Position numbers and translations under genes: made by a program. From the NCBI GenBank assembly GCA_910585285.1, contig CAJUDL010000013.1, forward strand, positions 1-50,518: a stretch of 50,518 nucleotides of DNA. The letters run 5' to 3'. The stretch is from an uncultured Muribaculaceae bacterium. Lineage in GTDB: Bacteria > Bacteroidota > Bacteroidia > Bacteroidales > Muribaculaceae. Positions 1 to 8,813 of the stretch are shown here, piece after piece. The notes below the pieces were generated by a model. It made no database searches, had not been told where the DNA came from, and saw only the letters and a program-made list of their open reading frames with translations. Each line of letters starts with the position of its first letter. The stretch's first letter is position 1.

Positions 1-102
1 CGTTATTTTCCTTAAAAAATTTCACAAATTAAATTAGTTTAAACAACTTCAATATCTTGATAATATTAGTCAAAAAAATTATAAAAATAATCTGCAATTC
101 AG

Positions 103-133
103 TTGCACAGAGATAAAATTTGTATTATCTTTG
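103..133 (+). promoter_or_regulatory. Bacteroidetes-type promoter of the LacI-family gene
   Basis: A -33 TTG at 103-105 is followed after exactly 20 bp by TATCTTTG at 126-133, a full match to the TAnnTTTG -7 element. Transcription would start near 138, leaving a leader of about 110 nt before the ATG at 247. This rules out the in-frame TTG at 103 as a start codon, because it lies inside the promoter. Confidence 0.75.
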
Positions 134-246
134 CACTTGAAGGAATATTCCATATGAATTTGCCCGGTCGATCAGTGAGATCGCGTCCGGAGATTCGTCG
201 TAAAGTCAAAATATTGTCATACTTATATACTTATATTACTAATCAT

Positions 247-1284
247 ATGAAACGCGTCACAATTAAAGATATTGCCCGTCACCTTTGTCTCTCCGTCTCT
301 ACGGTTTCGAGAGCTCTTGCGAATGACAAGAATATCCGACAGGAGACCAAAGAGCGTATATTTGCAGCGGCAAGAGAACTGGGTTATTCCAGAAATATAA
401 TAGCTGCTAATCTTCGTACCGGTAGGAGTCATACTATAGGGGTGTTGGTCGATCAAATGGTTTCTCCTTATGCAGCCAAGGTGCTTAAGGGGATTAACAG
501 TGTGATGCGTGAAAACGGAATATATGTTGTCATATATGATGCCGATAACGATCCTGAAATAGAAAGAGAATATATAAATTTTGTAAACACTGCCCTTCTT
601 GACGGTTTGATCATAGCGCACTGCAATCATCCTGCCAACGTTGAATTGTTTAAGACATTGCATAGGAACGGCATTCCCATGGTTTTTCTTAGAAATTCTC
701 TCGATGGTATTGATGAGCCGATGGTTGGCGTGAACAGTTACGATAAAGGTTTTTTCCTTGTAGATCATCTGGTTTGTTCGGGATGTAGAAGAATAGTGAA
801 CGTTAAAGGTCCTTCGTTAAGTGGAGAAATTAGAGATCTCGACAAAGCTTATCGGGCAGTAATGAGAAAGTTTGATCTTGATATTGTTCCGGAACTTCAG
901 GTTGAGGCGGGTGTGGATATGTGTGCAGGCAGAAAGGTTGCTGATGATTTGCTTGATAATGAAGTGGATTTTGATGGAGTGTTTGCCATCAATGAGCTTG
1001 TGGCTATCGGGGTTATGAACCGGTTGATGGAGCGCGGGGTAAAAGTGCCTGATGAAGTTTCTGTTGCCGCCTTCACCGGGTCGTTGCTGTCTGAAATGAT
1101 ATATCCCAAGCTTACGTCTGTGGAAACTCCCCTTGAGGAGATGGGAAGGCAAGCCGCGGAACTTCTGATACGAAAGATTAAACAACCCGATATCAAGCAT
1201 GAGGGTGTATTGATTGATGCGCGCATAATACTTCGCGAATCCTCACATCCTCAGAATAAATATGCTGAGAGTATTCAGGTTTGA
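247..1284 (+). CDS. LacI/GalR-family transcriptional regulator
   Basis: A 345-residue DNA-binding repressor or activator that probably senses a sugar. The N-terminus (MKRVTIKDIARHLCLS) is the classical LacI helix-turn-helix opening, with VSTVSRAL as recognition-helix sequence at about residues 16-23 and a hinge near 50. The remaining ~280 residues form a periplasmic-binding-protein-like effector domain (GRSHTIGVLVDQ, NELVAIGVMNRL, TSVETPLEEMGRQA). The start at ATG 247 is chosen because the promoter at 103-133 excludes upstream starts and because the family begins this way. The next gene, thyA, is convergent, so no target operon is adjacent and the effector cannot be deduced. Confidence 0.93.
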   Translation: MKRVTIKDIARHLCLSVSTVSRALANDKNIRQETKERIFAAARELGYSRNIIAANLRTGRSHTIGVLVDQMVSPYAAKVLKGINSVMRENGIYVVIYDADNDPEIEREYINFVNTALLDGLIIAHCNHPANVELFKTLHRNGIPMVFLRNSLDGIDEPMVGVNSYDKGFFLVDHLVCSGCRRIVNVKGPSLSGEIRDLDKAYRAVMRKFDLDIVPELQVEAGVDMCAGRKVADDLLDNEVDFDGVFAINELVAIGVMNRLMERGVKVPDEVSVAAFTGSLLSEMIYPKLTSVETPLEEMGRQAAELLIRKIKQPDIKHEGVLIDARIILRESSHPQNKYAESIQV

Positions 1285-1322
1285 CAAGATCTAATCCTAC
1301 CATATACTTCTTTTATAATAAT

Positions 1323-1355
1323 GAAGGGCGCGATTCTATCCGAGTCGCGCCCTTC
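1323..1355. terminator. Bidirectional hairpin between lacI-like gene and thyA
   Basis: Perfect 11-bp GC-rich stem (1323-1333 with 1345-1355) and an 11-nt loop, lying between two convergent genes. Neither side has a long T tract, so termination strength is uncertain. Position and symmetry suggest it serves both transcripts. Confidence 0.6.
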
Positions 1356-1375
1356 TATGAAGTTGCATAAACAAA

Positions 1376-2170
1376 TTATACGGATACCACACCTTTTATG
1401 GCAGGATGTGGATCATAACCTTCAAGGGTGAAATCCTCATATTTGAAATCAAAGATATTTTTCACCTTCTTATTCAATATCATGCGTGGAAGCGGGCGTG
1501 GCTCACGAGTGAGCTGTTCGCGCACTTGTTCAAGATGGTTAGTGTATATGTGGGCATCACCGAGGGTGTGGATGAATTCTCCGGGTTCAAGATCGCAAAC
1601 CTGAGCCATCATCATGCATAGCAATGCGTAGCTGGCTATGTTGAAGGGTACCCCTAAGAAGCAGTCGGCACTTCTCTGATACAATTGCAGGGAAAGCTTG
1701 CCTTCGCTTACGTAGAACTGAAAGAAAGCATGACATGGTGGGAGATTCATGTTATTCAGATCTGCTACATTCCACGCGCTGACAATGATGCGGCGGGAGT
1801 CGGGATTCTCTTTTATGGTTTTCACAGCTTCGGATATCTGGTCGATGAAGCCACCGTTATAATCGGGCCATGAACGCCATTGATAACCGTAAATATGTCC
1901 GAGGCTTCCGTCAGGGTCTGCCCATTCGTTCCAAATCCTTACTCCATGCTCTTGAAGATAATGCACATTAGTGTCGCCGGCGAGAAACCAAAGAAGCTCA
2001 TATATGATGCTTTTCAGGTGCACTTTCTTCGTTGTCAGCAATGGGAAGCCTTTGCTTAGATCGAAACGCATCTGATAGCCGAACGTTGATATTGTGCCGG
2101 TTCCTGTACGGTCTTCTTTGACGTGTCCATTGTCAAGAATGTGACGGAGTAGAGTGAGGTATGGTTTCAT
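1376..2170 (-). CDS. thyA: Thymidylate synthase
   Basis: Converts dUMP to dTMP using methylenetetrahydrofolate. It is 264 residues, the same length as E. coli ThyA, and aligns by eye end to end. The catalytic cysteine is Cys146 in PPCHAFFQF. Also visible are the phosphate-binding arginines in DSRRIIVSAWN and QRSAD, the folate-site GDAHIYTNH, and the C-terminal GYDPHPAIKG. It starts 6 bp after the stop of the ferredoxin-like membrane gene, so it is probably the last gene of the yidC operon. Dihydrofolate reductase, which often follows thyA, is not next to it. Confidence 0.98.
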   Translation of the reverse strand: MKPYLTLLRHILDNGHVKEDRTGTGTISTFGYQMRFDLSKGFPLLTTKKVHLKSIIYELLWFLAGDTNVHYLQEHGVRIWNEWADPDGSLGHIYGYQWRSWPDYNGGFIDQISEAVKTIKENPDSRRIIVSAWNVADLNNMNLPPCHAFFQFYVSEGKLSLQLYQRSADCFLGVPFNIASYALLCMMMAQVCDLEPGEFIHTLGDAHIYTNHLEQVREQLTREPRPLPRMILNKKVKNIFDFKYEDFTLEGYDPHPAIKGVVSV

Positions 2171-2176
2171 TCGATT

Positions 2177-2998
2177 CTACGGATTTGTTTGTTTTGTTTT
2201 ACGGAAAAGAGGAGTTGCCGGTCTGTTGCGGTTTGGTTGGTAACGGATGGCATCTTCGGGGCAGACAGCGAGACAATCGAAACAGCGCACACAGCGGGAA
2301 TTGTCGACATATCTGCCAACCACTTTGATGCAGGAAGCTTTGCATACGTCCTCACATGCACCACACGACACGCAACGGTCGGGATCAATCTCTATGTGAT
2401 ATATGTTATGTTCGTGGAGAAGCCCCATTGCTGTGCCTAATGGACAGATATCTGTGCAGAATTCACGCCCTCTGAATAGGGAATATGCAGCAATCAGGAC
2501 GAGCGATACGATTCCGGAGGCTATGCCTGTTGCTACTCCTATCCCAAGATTGATCCATGTGGCTTCTACAGCCGAAGGGTTTATGGCGGAGGTTATATTA
2601 CGCATAATATTCCAGGGCTCTATCAGAAATGGCACCGTCCACACTCCGGCGAGCAGGCAGATCACATATATCAGGAGGATATGTATGGACCATCTTTTTG
2701 CCGGTGTATATGAGTACCGTTTGTTGAGGCGAGGAATCTTTCTGCGGATATGTATGAAAATATCCGACAGTGTGCCTATCGGGCACACTGTCGAACAATA
2801 TATCCTTCCAAAAATATAAGTGAGCACGAGCCATACGAGGAGTGTTCCGATAACAGTTGTTCCAGCTGACAGGATTATCTGCGTTTTCTGCGACACCACA
2901 GCCATCGGATGCACCTGCGGTCCGATAATCAGATATGCCACAGTTGCGATGAAAAACATTGTCGCAAGAAATATGCGGAAAATGCGTATCTGCCTCAT
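2177..2998 (-). CDS. Membrane-bound 4Fe-4S ferredoxin-type protein (NapH/CcoG-like)
   Basis: A 273-residue polytopic electron-transfer protein. Predicted membrane helices lie at about residues 7-27, 41-63, 103-125 and 150-175. Two membrane-proximal CxxxCP motifs (Cys68/Cys72 in YCSTVCP and Cys181/Cys185 in FCTDICP) are typical of the NapH/NosR/CcoG group. The C-terminal soluble part carries two ferredoxin clusters, CVSCGACEDVC (209-219) and CVRCFDCLAVCP (236-247). The start codon overlaps the yidC stop (ATGA), indicating translational coupling. The electron partner is unknown; no reductase or cytochrome oxidase gene is adjacent. Confidence 0.88.
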   Translation of the reverse strand: MRQIRIFRIFLATMFFIATVAYLIIGPQVHPMAVVSQKTQIILSAGTTVIGTLLVWLVLTYIFGRIYCSTVCPIGTLSDIFIHIRRKIPRLNKRYSYTPAKRWSIHILLIYVICLLAGVWTVPFLIEPWNIMRNITSAINPSAVEATWINLGIGVATGIASGIVSLVLIAAYSLFRGREFCTDICPLGTAMGLLHEHNIYHIEIDPDRCVSCGACEDVCKASCIKVVGRYVDNSRCVRCFDCLAVCPEDAIRYQPNRNRPATPLFRKTKQTNP

Positions 2999-5091
2999 CT
3001 CTTGCCGCGCTGCTGTTTCTGCTGCTCGCGGAGCATTGCCTGCTGCTGACGCTGCATTTCTTCAAGGCGCGCCATAAAGCCGGATTTCTTGCGGGGTTTC
3101 TTCGCAGCTTCAGCCATAGCTTTTCTTACATCTTCCTCTTTGATGATATAGCGGAAGGCATAAGTCTGAATGATGGTGATAAGGAGTGAGAGAAAGTAAT
3201 AATATGACAGACCGGCTGCATAGTTGTTGAAGAATACAAGGAACATCAGAGGCATCAGATACATCATCCACTTCATTCCGGGCATAGAGCTTGGCTGGTT
3301 CTGCATGTTGATGTATGTGTAGATGATGTTGGTCGCGGTCATCAGCAAGCAGAAAAGAGAGATATGATTGCCGAAATACTCGGTTATGAAAGGAATGTTC
3401 CCACTCCATGAGATTATTGCATCGGGTGCCGATAGGTCATGAGCCCATAAGAAGCTTTGTCCACGCAGCTCTATGCAGTTGGGGAAGAAGCTGAACATGG
3501 CGAAGAGTATAGGCATCTGGAGCAGCATTGGCAGGCATCCGGACATCGGGCTTGCTCCGGCTTTCGAATAAAGAGCCATCGTTTTCTGCTGGCGCACCAT
3601 TGCATTCTCATTGCCTGGATATTTATCATTGATGGCTTTGATGTCAGGAGCGAGCACACGCATCTTTGCCTGGCTCTTATAGCTCTTGTATGTGAGCGGG
3701 AAGAGCACGAGCTTGATGAAGATGGTGAGGAGAAGGATGATTATGCCATAGTTGGAAATGAACTTGCCGAGGAACGTAAACACAGGAATAACCACTCCGG
3801 TGTTGATCCAGCGGAAGATGCTCCAACCTAAAGGAATCAGTTTTGTCATCTTGAGGTCTTCTCCAACCTCCACCTCTTTGTCGAGATGAGAAAGGAGTGG
3901 GTAGAGGTTCGGACCTATGAAGAGGTGGAAATTCACCGGATTTGTCGAGTTCCAGTCATAATCGTTTACGATTGCAGCAGCGGTGAGGCTCTTGAGGTAA
4001 TCCTGCCCTTTGAGCACTTCCGAAGAAAAATCCGCCGTGTTGAACGGGCGGTCTGCAATCATCACTGTAGAGAAGAACTGGTTTTTGAAACCAATCCAAC
4101 GCACTTTTGCTTGACGTTCCTCGGAATCATTTTTCGATTCAGAAAGATGCTCGACAGAGCCACCGGCAAATTTATAATAAAGACCAGAATTGCGTTCCTC
4201 GAACATACGACCTTTTTCCTGGCGGTGGATATCCTGTTGCCAGTCAAGACCGAGATTGCGGGCATTGCTCTGCACGATCGGAGCCATTGCATTCTGCACC
4301 ACTCTCATACGCACAACGTAATTCTCGCCTTTCGGTAAAGTGTATTCAAGACCCCAGTATGCGCCTTCTCCCATGTCAAGAGCCATAAGCACTGTTGAAT
4401 CGTTGAGCTGGCGGGGTGTGAAGTATAAATCAGCTGTTTCAACAGGTTGAGGAAGAGGAAGCTGGAAGTTGAAACGGTTGCGGTCGCCTTCGAATATGAC
4501 AACTTTCTCCTTCTTCTTTTCTGTTTCATCAGAGGAATACTCGGTGTCGTATTTCTTCAGCTCGGCGCGGGTGATGGAACCCGATTTTGCACTCAGTTCA
4601 AGTTTGAGAGCTTCATTTTCAAGAACTACTTTGGAATCGGAGCCGGCAAGAAACTTTGAGAATTTTCCGTAGCGTCCGAGAGATTCCGAAAGGGATTTTA
4701 CGGCAGCAATAGCCTTCCTTTGACGATCGATTCCTATTTTCTTGATATCACCGCGAGAAATGTCGCCCCATGCGAGTTTATCGCCGTCAACCTCTACGGT
4801 GCCCCATATTGAATCACCGGCAAGTGTAAGATTTACCGGACCTTGGGTCAGACGGTAAGCGCGGGTGGAATCGGAAAGGGTTTCCGGCACTCCGTTGTCG
4901 ATGATATTCTTTACAAGCCACTCGCGTTCTGTGGAATTCAGAGAATCTGCCACAGTGGCAAGCGGTGTGCCCTGAGTGGTTGTCTCAGACTGCGCACTGT
5001 TGTCGGCATTATTGTTTTTGGGCTGAAGCCACATGAAAATCAGGAACACGGCGAGCATCAATAGCAGGCCGTTAAGCGTATTCTTATCCAT
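2995..5091 (-). CDS. yidC: Membrane protein insertase YidC
   Basis: Inserts and folds inner-membrane proteins with or without SecYEG. At 698 residues it is longer than E. coli YidC (548). There is an N-terminal membrane anchor (about residues 5-22), a large periplasmic domain (about 60-400), and the conserved Oxa1/YidC core (about 440-645: NYGIIILLLTIFIKLVLFPL, then SPMSGCLPMLLQMPILFAMF). A basic, glutamine-rich C-terminal tail (RQQQAMLREQQKQQRGKR) is suited to ribosome contact. It heads the operon yidC / ferredoxin-like / thyA and has its own promoter at 5142-5172. The association with thyA is positional only. Confidence 0.97.
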   Translation of the reverse strand: MDKNTLNGLLLMLAVFLIFMWLQPKNNNADNSAQSETTTQGTPLATVADSLNSTEREWLVKNIIDNGVPETLSDSTRAYRLTQGPVNLTLAGDSIWGTVEVDGDKLAWGDISRGDIKKIGIDRQRKAIAAVKSLSESLGRYGKFSKFLAGSDSKVVLENEALKLELSAKSGSITRAELKKYDTEYSSDETEKKKEKVVIFEGDRNRFNFQLPLPQPVETADLYFTPRQLNDSTVLMALDMGEGAYWGLEYTLPKGENYVVRMRVVQNAMAPIVQSNARNLGLDWQQDIHRQEKGRMFEERNSGLYYKFAGGSVEHLSESKNDSEERQAKVRWIGFKNQFFSTVMIADRPFNTADFSSEVLKGQDYLKSLTAAAIVNDYDWNSTNPVNFHLFIGPNLYPLLSHLDKEVEVGEDLKMTKLIPLGWSIFRWINTGVVIPVFTFLGKFISNYGIIILLLTIFIKLVLFPLTYKSYKSQAKMRVLAPDIKAINDKYPGNENAMVRQQKTMALYSKAGASPMSGCLPMLLQMPILFAMFSFFPNCIELRGQSFLWAHDLSAPDAIISWSGNIPFITEYFGNHISLFCLLMTATNIIYTYINMQNQPSSMPGMKWMMYLMPLMFLVFFNNYAAGLSYYYFLSLLITIIQTYAFRYIIKEEDVRKAMAEAAKKPRKKSGFMARLEEMQRQQQAMLREQQKQQRGKR

Positions 5092-5141
5092 TAACCGGAT
5101 CTGTTAATTGAGTTGTCTTTAATAAAATTCGTTATGAGATG

Positions 5142-5172
5142 CAAAGTTAATCCAAATTCACGAATTTTGCAA
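5142..5172 (-). promoter_or_regulatory. Promoter of the yidC operon
   Basis: On the minus strand TTG (5172-5170), then exactly 20 bp, then TAACTTTG (5149-5142), matching the Bacteroidetes consensus. It lies just past the stop codon of the purF-like gene, so yidC can be transcribed independently of pyrG-purF. Confidence 0.72.
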
Positions 5173-5174
5173 CA

Positions 5175-7052
5175 TCAGTTTCGGGCGGAGGTGCGACCCT
5201 CGTAGTAGTTGATGAATGCTTTGTTCACAAGGCGGTTGCCTCCGGGGGTTGGGTAATCGCCGGTAAAATACCAGTCGCCGGGATGTTCGGGAATGGCTTT
5301 GTGCATCTCTTCAACGGATTGGAAAACTATCTGGATTTCCGCTTGCGTTCCCTCGGGAGTGAGCAGTTCCGCTATCTTTGCTGCTACCTCTTCATCCGAG
5401 AACGGTGCGTAAATCTCTTTTACATAGTTTACTATCTCCTCTTTCGGAAGGGAATCCTGAGATTTGCAACGGTGGTAGACATCGTCAATGACATAACGCA
5501 TTCCACGCTCCTCAAGGAGTGCCATGGCTGCCTTGAAGGCAATGAACTCACCCATACGCGACATGTCGATGCCGTAGCAATCCGGGAAACGAACCTGTGG
5601 CGAACTTGAAACTATCACCATCTTGCGGGGATGCAACCGATCGAGAATGCGGATGATTGACTGGCGCAGCGTCGTGCCGCGCACAATGCTGTCGTCGATT
5701 ACAACTAAATTATCGCCCGGACGTATCGACCCGTAGGTGATGTCGTAGACATGGGTTGCGAGGTCATTGCGTGTTGAACCTTCGGCAATGAATGTGCGCA
5801 GCTTGATATCCTTTATTGCCACTTTCTCGCGGCGCACACGGCGGCGAAGCACATTTTCTATGTTCTCGTCCGTGAGGTTTCCGGTGAGTGAGAGCCGCTG
5901 TATGTCGCTGATTTTGCTTTTGATCAGATAATCTTCCACACCTTCCACGAGTCCGTAGAAAGCCACTTCCGCAGTGTTTGGTATGAACGAGAAGACAGAA
6001 TTGTCGATATCATGGTCAATTGCTTTGAGCACGGGATCCACGAGATTTGCGCCGAGTGTCTTGCGTTCGCGATATATGTCGTAGTCGGAGCCTCGGGAGA
6101 AATATATGCGCTCGAAACTGCATTTTGCATTCTTACCTTTCGGAAGGATGTTGTCGATACGCACGGAGCCGTCACGGTCAACAATGATGGCGTCTCCCGG
6201 CTCCAGTTCCTTCACTTGATTTAGCTGAAGGTTGAAGGCTGTCTGGATCACCGGTCGCTCGCTTGCCACAACCACAATCTCCTCATCCTTATAATAGAAA
6301 GCCGGACGAATGCCATTGGGATCGCGCATTGCCCACATGTCGCCGTTGCCGACGATGCCGCATATCACATAGCCGCCATCCCAAACGGGGGCGCAGCGTT
6401 TGAGCACATTGGTGACGTTCAGATCGCGGGCGATTGCCTCCGACAGGTCGAGGGCTTTAAGACCGGCATTGCTGTGAATGTTGAAAAGACGTTCGTTCTC
6501 GCGGTCAAGGGCATGCCCGAGCTGTTCAAGGAGTATGAATGTGTCTGCAAAGAGGCGCGGGTGCTGCCCTGTAGCCACGATGGAATCGAAGATTTCGTCA
6601 ACATTGGTCATGTTGAAGTTTCCGCAGAGAAGCATATTGCGCGAACACCAGTTGTTGCGGCGCATGAAGGGGTGAACATAATTTATGCCCGAACGCCCTG
6701 TGGTGCTATAGCGCAGATGACCCATGTAGACTTCCCCGACAAAAGGTGTGAAGCGGGGATCAACGCCCTCCTTGCGATCATCCTCTATCTGACGATGTGC
6801 TTCCGCAAAGATCTTGCTGATAGCATCCGAACCTTGTGCCCGTTCGCGGAATATATACTCCTGACCGGGAGGCATGTCAAGCTTTACGCAGCCGATTCCG
6901 GCGGCTTCCTGTCCCCGGTTGTGCTCCTTTTCCATTATGAGGTAGAGCTTGTCGAGACCATATAGCTCAGAACCGTATTTCTCTTTATAATAGGAAAGCG
7001 GTTTGAGGAGGCGGATCATTGCGATTCCGCATTCGTGTTTAATCAGTTCCAA
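5175..7052 (-). CDS. purF: Amidophosphoribosyltransferase-like protein, long Bacteroidetes form
   Basis: Expected to make 5-phosphoribosylamine from PRPP and glutamine, the first step of purine synthesis. The class II (Ntn) glutaminase domain covers about residues 8-290. The presumed nucleophile is Cys8 in HECGIA, which would need removal of a 7-residue propeptide; other glutaminase motifs are NRGQEAAG, GHLRYSTTG, CGNFNMTN and RDPNGIRP. The phosphoribosyltransferase domain carries the PRPP loop VVIDDSIVRGTT at about 450-461. At 625 residues it is well over 100 longer than ordinary PurF (about 470-505), with insertions and a C-terminal extension. This long form is common in Bacteroidetes and can coexist with a standard PurF, so it may be a paralogue. 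It lies 18 bp downstream of pyrG, probably co-transcribed. Confidence 0.88.
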   Translation of the reverse strand: MELIKHECGIAMIRLLKPLSYYKEKYGSELYGLDKLYLIMEKEHNRGQEAAGIGCVKLDMPPGQEYIFRERAQGSDAISKIFAEAHRQIEDDRKEGVDPRFTPFVGEVYMGHLRYSTTGRSGINYVHPFMRRNNWCSRNMLLCGNFNMTNVDEIFDSIVATGQHPRLFADTFILLEQLGHALDRENERLFNIHSNAGLKALDLSEAIARDLNVTNVLKRCAPVWDGGYVICGIVGNGDMWAMRDPNGIRPAFYYKDEEIVVVASERPVIQTAFNLQLNQVKELEPGDAIIVDRDGSVRIDNILPKGKNAKCSFERIYFSRGSDYDIYRERKTLGANLVDPVLKAIDHDIDNSVFSFIPNTAEVAFYGLVEGVEDYLIKSKISDIQRLSLTGNLTDENIENVLRRRVRREKVAIKDIKLRTFIAEGSTRNDLATHVYDITYGSIRPGDNLVVIDDSIVRGTTLRQSIIRILDRLHPRKMVIVSSSPQVRFPDCYGIDMSRMGEFIAFKAAMALLEERGMRYVIDDVYHRCKSQDSLPKEEIVNYVKEIYAPFSDEEVAAKIAELLTPEGTQAEIQIVFQSVEEMHKAIPEHPGDWYFTGDYPTPGGNRLVNKAFINYYEGRTSARN

Positions 7053-7070
7053 GGGGATTTTCTATTAGGA

Positions 7071-8672
7071 TTAGGAATTTTCGATTGCAGCTTTGATGAA
7101 GGAGATGAAGAGGGGATTGGGCGAAAGCACCGTCGACTGGTATTCCGGATGATACTGCGTACCGACGAACCATCTCAACGATGGAACCTGCACAACTTCC
7201 ACCAGCCCTGTCTCCGGATTCTCGCCAACGCATTCAAGACCCGCTTCCTCGAACCGGGTGCGGTATTCTTCGTTGAATTCGAAGCGATGGCGGTGACGTT
7301 CGCTCACGATCTCTTTGCCGTAGGCTTGCGCAGGTATGGAGCCTTTTTTTAGACGGCAGTCATAGGCGCCGAGACGCATCGTGCCTCCCATGTTGGAAAT
7401 GCTCTTCTGTTCCTCCATAAGATCGATCACATTATGTGTGGTGTTCGGATCCATTTCTGTGGAATTAGCATCTGCATAGCCAAGCACATTGCGTGCGTAT
7501 TCTATTACCATGCACTGCATTCCGAGGCAAATGCCGAAAGTGGGGACATCATGCTCGCGACACCATTTGAGGGCAGTGAATTTGCCTTCGATACCGCGCT
7601 GTCCGAAACCGGGTGCTATTATGATTCCGTCCATGCCTGAAAGTTTTTCATCCACGTTGTCGGGAGTCAGTTTCTCGGAATGGATGTAAACGAGGTTCAG
7701 TTTGTGGTCGCAATATGTGGCGGCTTGCATCAGGGATTCGTTGATTGATTTGTATGCATCCTGGAGTTCCACATATTTGCCGACGAGGCCGATCGTCACA
7801 ACTTTTTCTGCAGAATCGAGTTTACGGAGGAATTCATTCCACGCTGCGTGGTCGGGCTCCCCGATGCTTTCGGTGCCGGTGAGTTGCAGCACAAGATTAT
7901 CGAGTCCTTGCTCGTGCATCATCAGAGGCACCTTATATATTGTTGAGGCATCTACACTCTGGATCACAGCCTCTGGAGCAACGTTGCAGAACTGTGCCAC
8001 CTTACGTCGCATTGCCGGTGGTATGTCTTTTTCAGTGCGGAGAATGAGGATATCCGGTTGGATTCCTATCGCCTGAAGCTGTTTTACCGAATGCTGGGTT
8101 GGTTTTGTCTTCAGCTCCTTGGCAGCCTTAAGGTACGGCACGTATGTTAGATGGATACTTAGGGCGTTTTTCCCAAGTTCCCACTTGAGCTGGCGCACAG
8201 CTTCAAGGAAAGGTGTGGATTCTATATCACCGACGGTTCCTCCGATTTCGGTGATTACGAAATCGAATTTACCCGTATTGCCGAGGCTTTTGACGTTTCG
8301 TTTGATTTCGTCTGTGATATGAGGAATGATCTGCACGGTTTTTCCGAGATAATCGCCACGGCGTTCCTTGTCGATGACCGACTGATAGATTCTGCCGGTT
8401 GTAACATTGTTTGCGCGGGTGGTCTGAATGTTTGTGAACCGTTCGTAATGACCCAGGTCAAGATCCGCTTCATGACCGTCAACCGTGACATAGCATTCCC
8501 CATGTTCATAAGGGTTGAGTGTGCCGGGGTCAATGTTGATGTAGGGATCGAATTTCTGGATAGTAACAGAGTATCCTCGAGAGAGGAGAAGGCGGGCAAG
8601 AGATGATGAGATAATGCCTTTACCTAATGAAGACACAACACCGCCTGTGACGAAAATATATTTTGTTTCCAC
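7071..8672 (-). CDS. pyrG: CTP synthase
   Basis: Converts UTP to CTP with ATP and glutamine. It is 533 residues (E. coli 545). The N-terminal synthetase domain starts KYIFVTGGVVSSLGKGI, with the P-loop-like segment at residues 8-20 and the Mg/UTP-site stretch GTLNPYEHGE. The C-terminal class I amidotransferase domain (from about 290) has the oxyanion stretch APGFGQRG, nucleophile Cys382 (FGICLGMQ) and the His508/Glu510 dyad (QYHPEY). It is the first gene of a two-gene unit with the purF-like gene, pairing pyrimidine and purine synthesis. Confidence 0.98.
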   Translation of the reverse strand: METKYIFVTGGVVSSLGKGIISSSLARLLLSRGYSVTIQKFDPYINIDPGTLNPYEHGECYVTVDGHEADLDLGHYERFTNIQTTRANNVTTGRIYQSVIDKERRGDYLGKTVQIIPHITDEIKRNVKSLGNTGKFDFVITEIGGTVGDIESTPFLEAVRQLKWELGKNALSIHLTYVPYLKAAKELKTKPTQHSVKQLQAIGIQPDILILRTEKDIPPAMRRKVAQFCNVAPEAVIQSVDASTIYKVPLMMHEQGLDNLVLQLTGTESIGEPDHAAWNEFLRKLDSAEKVVTIGLVGKYVELQDAYKSINESLMQAATYCDHKLNLVYIHSEKLTPDNVDEKLSGMDGIIIAPGFGQRGIEGKFTALKWCREHDVPTFGICLGMQCMVIEYARNVLGYADANSTEMDPNTTHNVIDLMEEQKSISNMGGTMRLGAYDCRLKKGSIPAQAYGKEIVSERHRHRFEFNEEYRTRFEEAGLECVGENPETGLVEVVQVPSLRWFVGTQYHPEYQSTVLSPNPLFISFIKAAIENS

Positions 8673-8697
8673 GTCTAATATGTATTAGTACGGGATG

Positions 8698-8705
8698 CAA
8701 AATTA
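8698..8705 (-). promoter_or_regulatory. Candidate -7 element for pyrG
   Basis: TAATTTTG on the minus strand, about 26 bp upstream of the pyrG start, matches TAnnTTTG. No clear TTG is found 19-21 bp further upstream, so this is a half-supported promoter. The rest of the 8673-8813 gap is AT-rich with no visible gene. Confidence 0.4.
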
Positions 8706-8813
8706 ATTATTTTCATCGAAAATTATCGCATACTTCCCCAATTTTTTATCGAAAAATATTCAACCAGTATATTGAGTTTTTAATCTTTTCCCTGTTTCTT
8801 TTAATTTATGACG

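Noticed and set aside
103..246. N-terminal extension of the LacI-family protein from TTG 103
   Set aside because: A full-consensus promoter overlaps 103-133 and the family begins with MKRVTIKDIA at 247.
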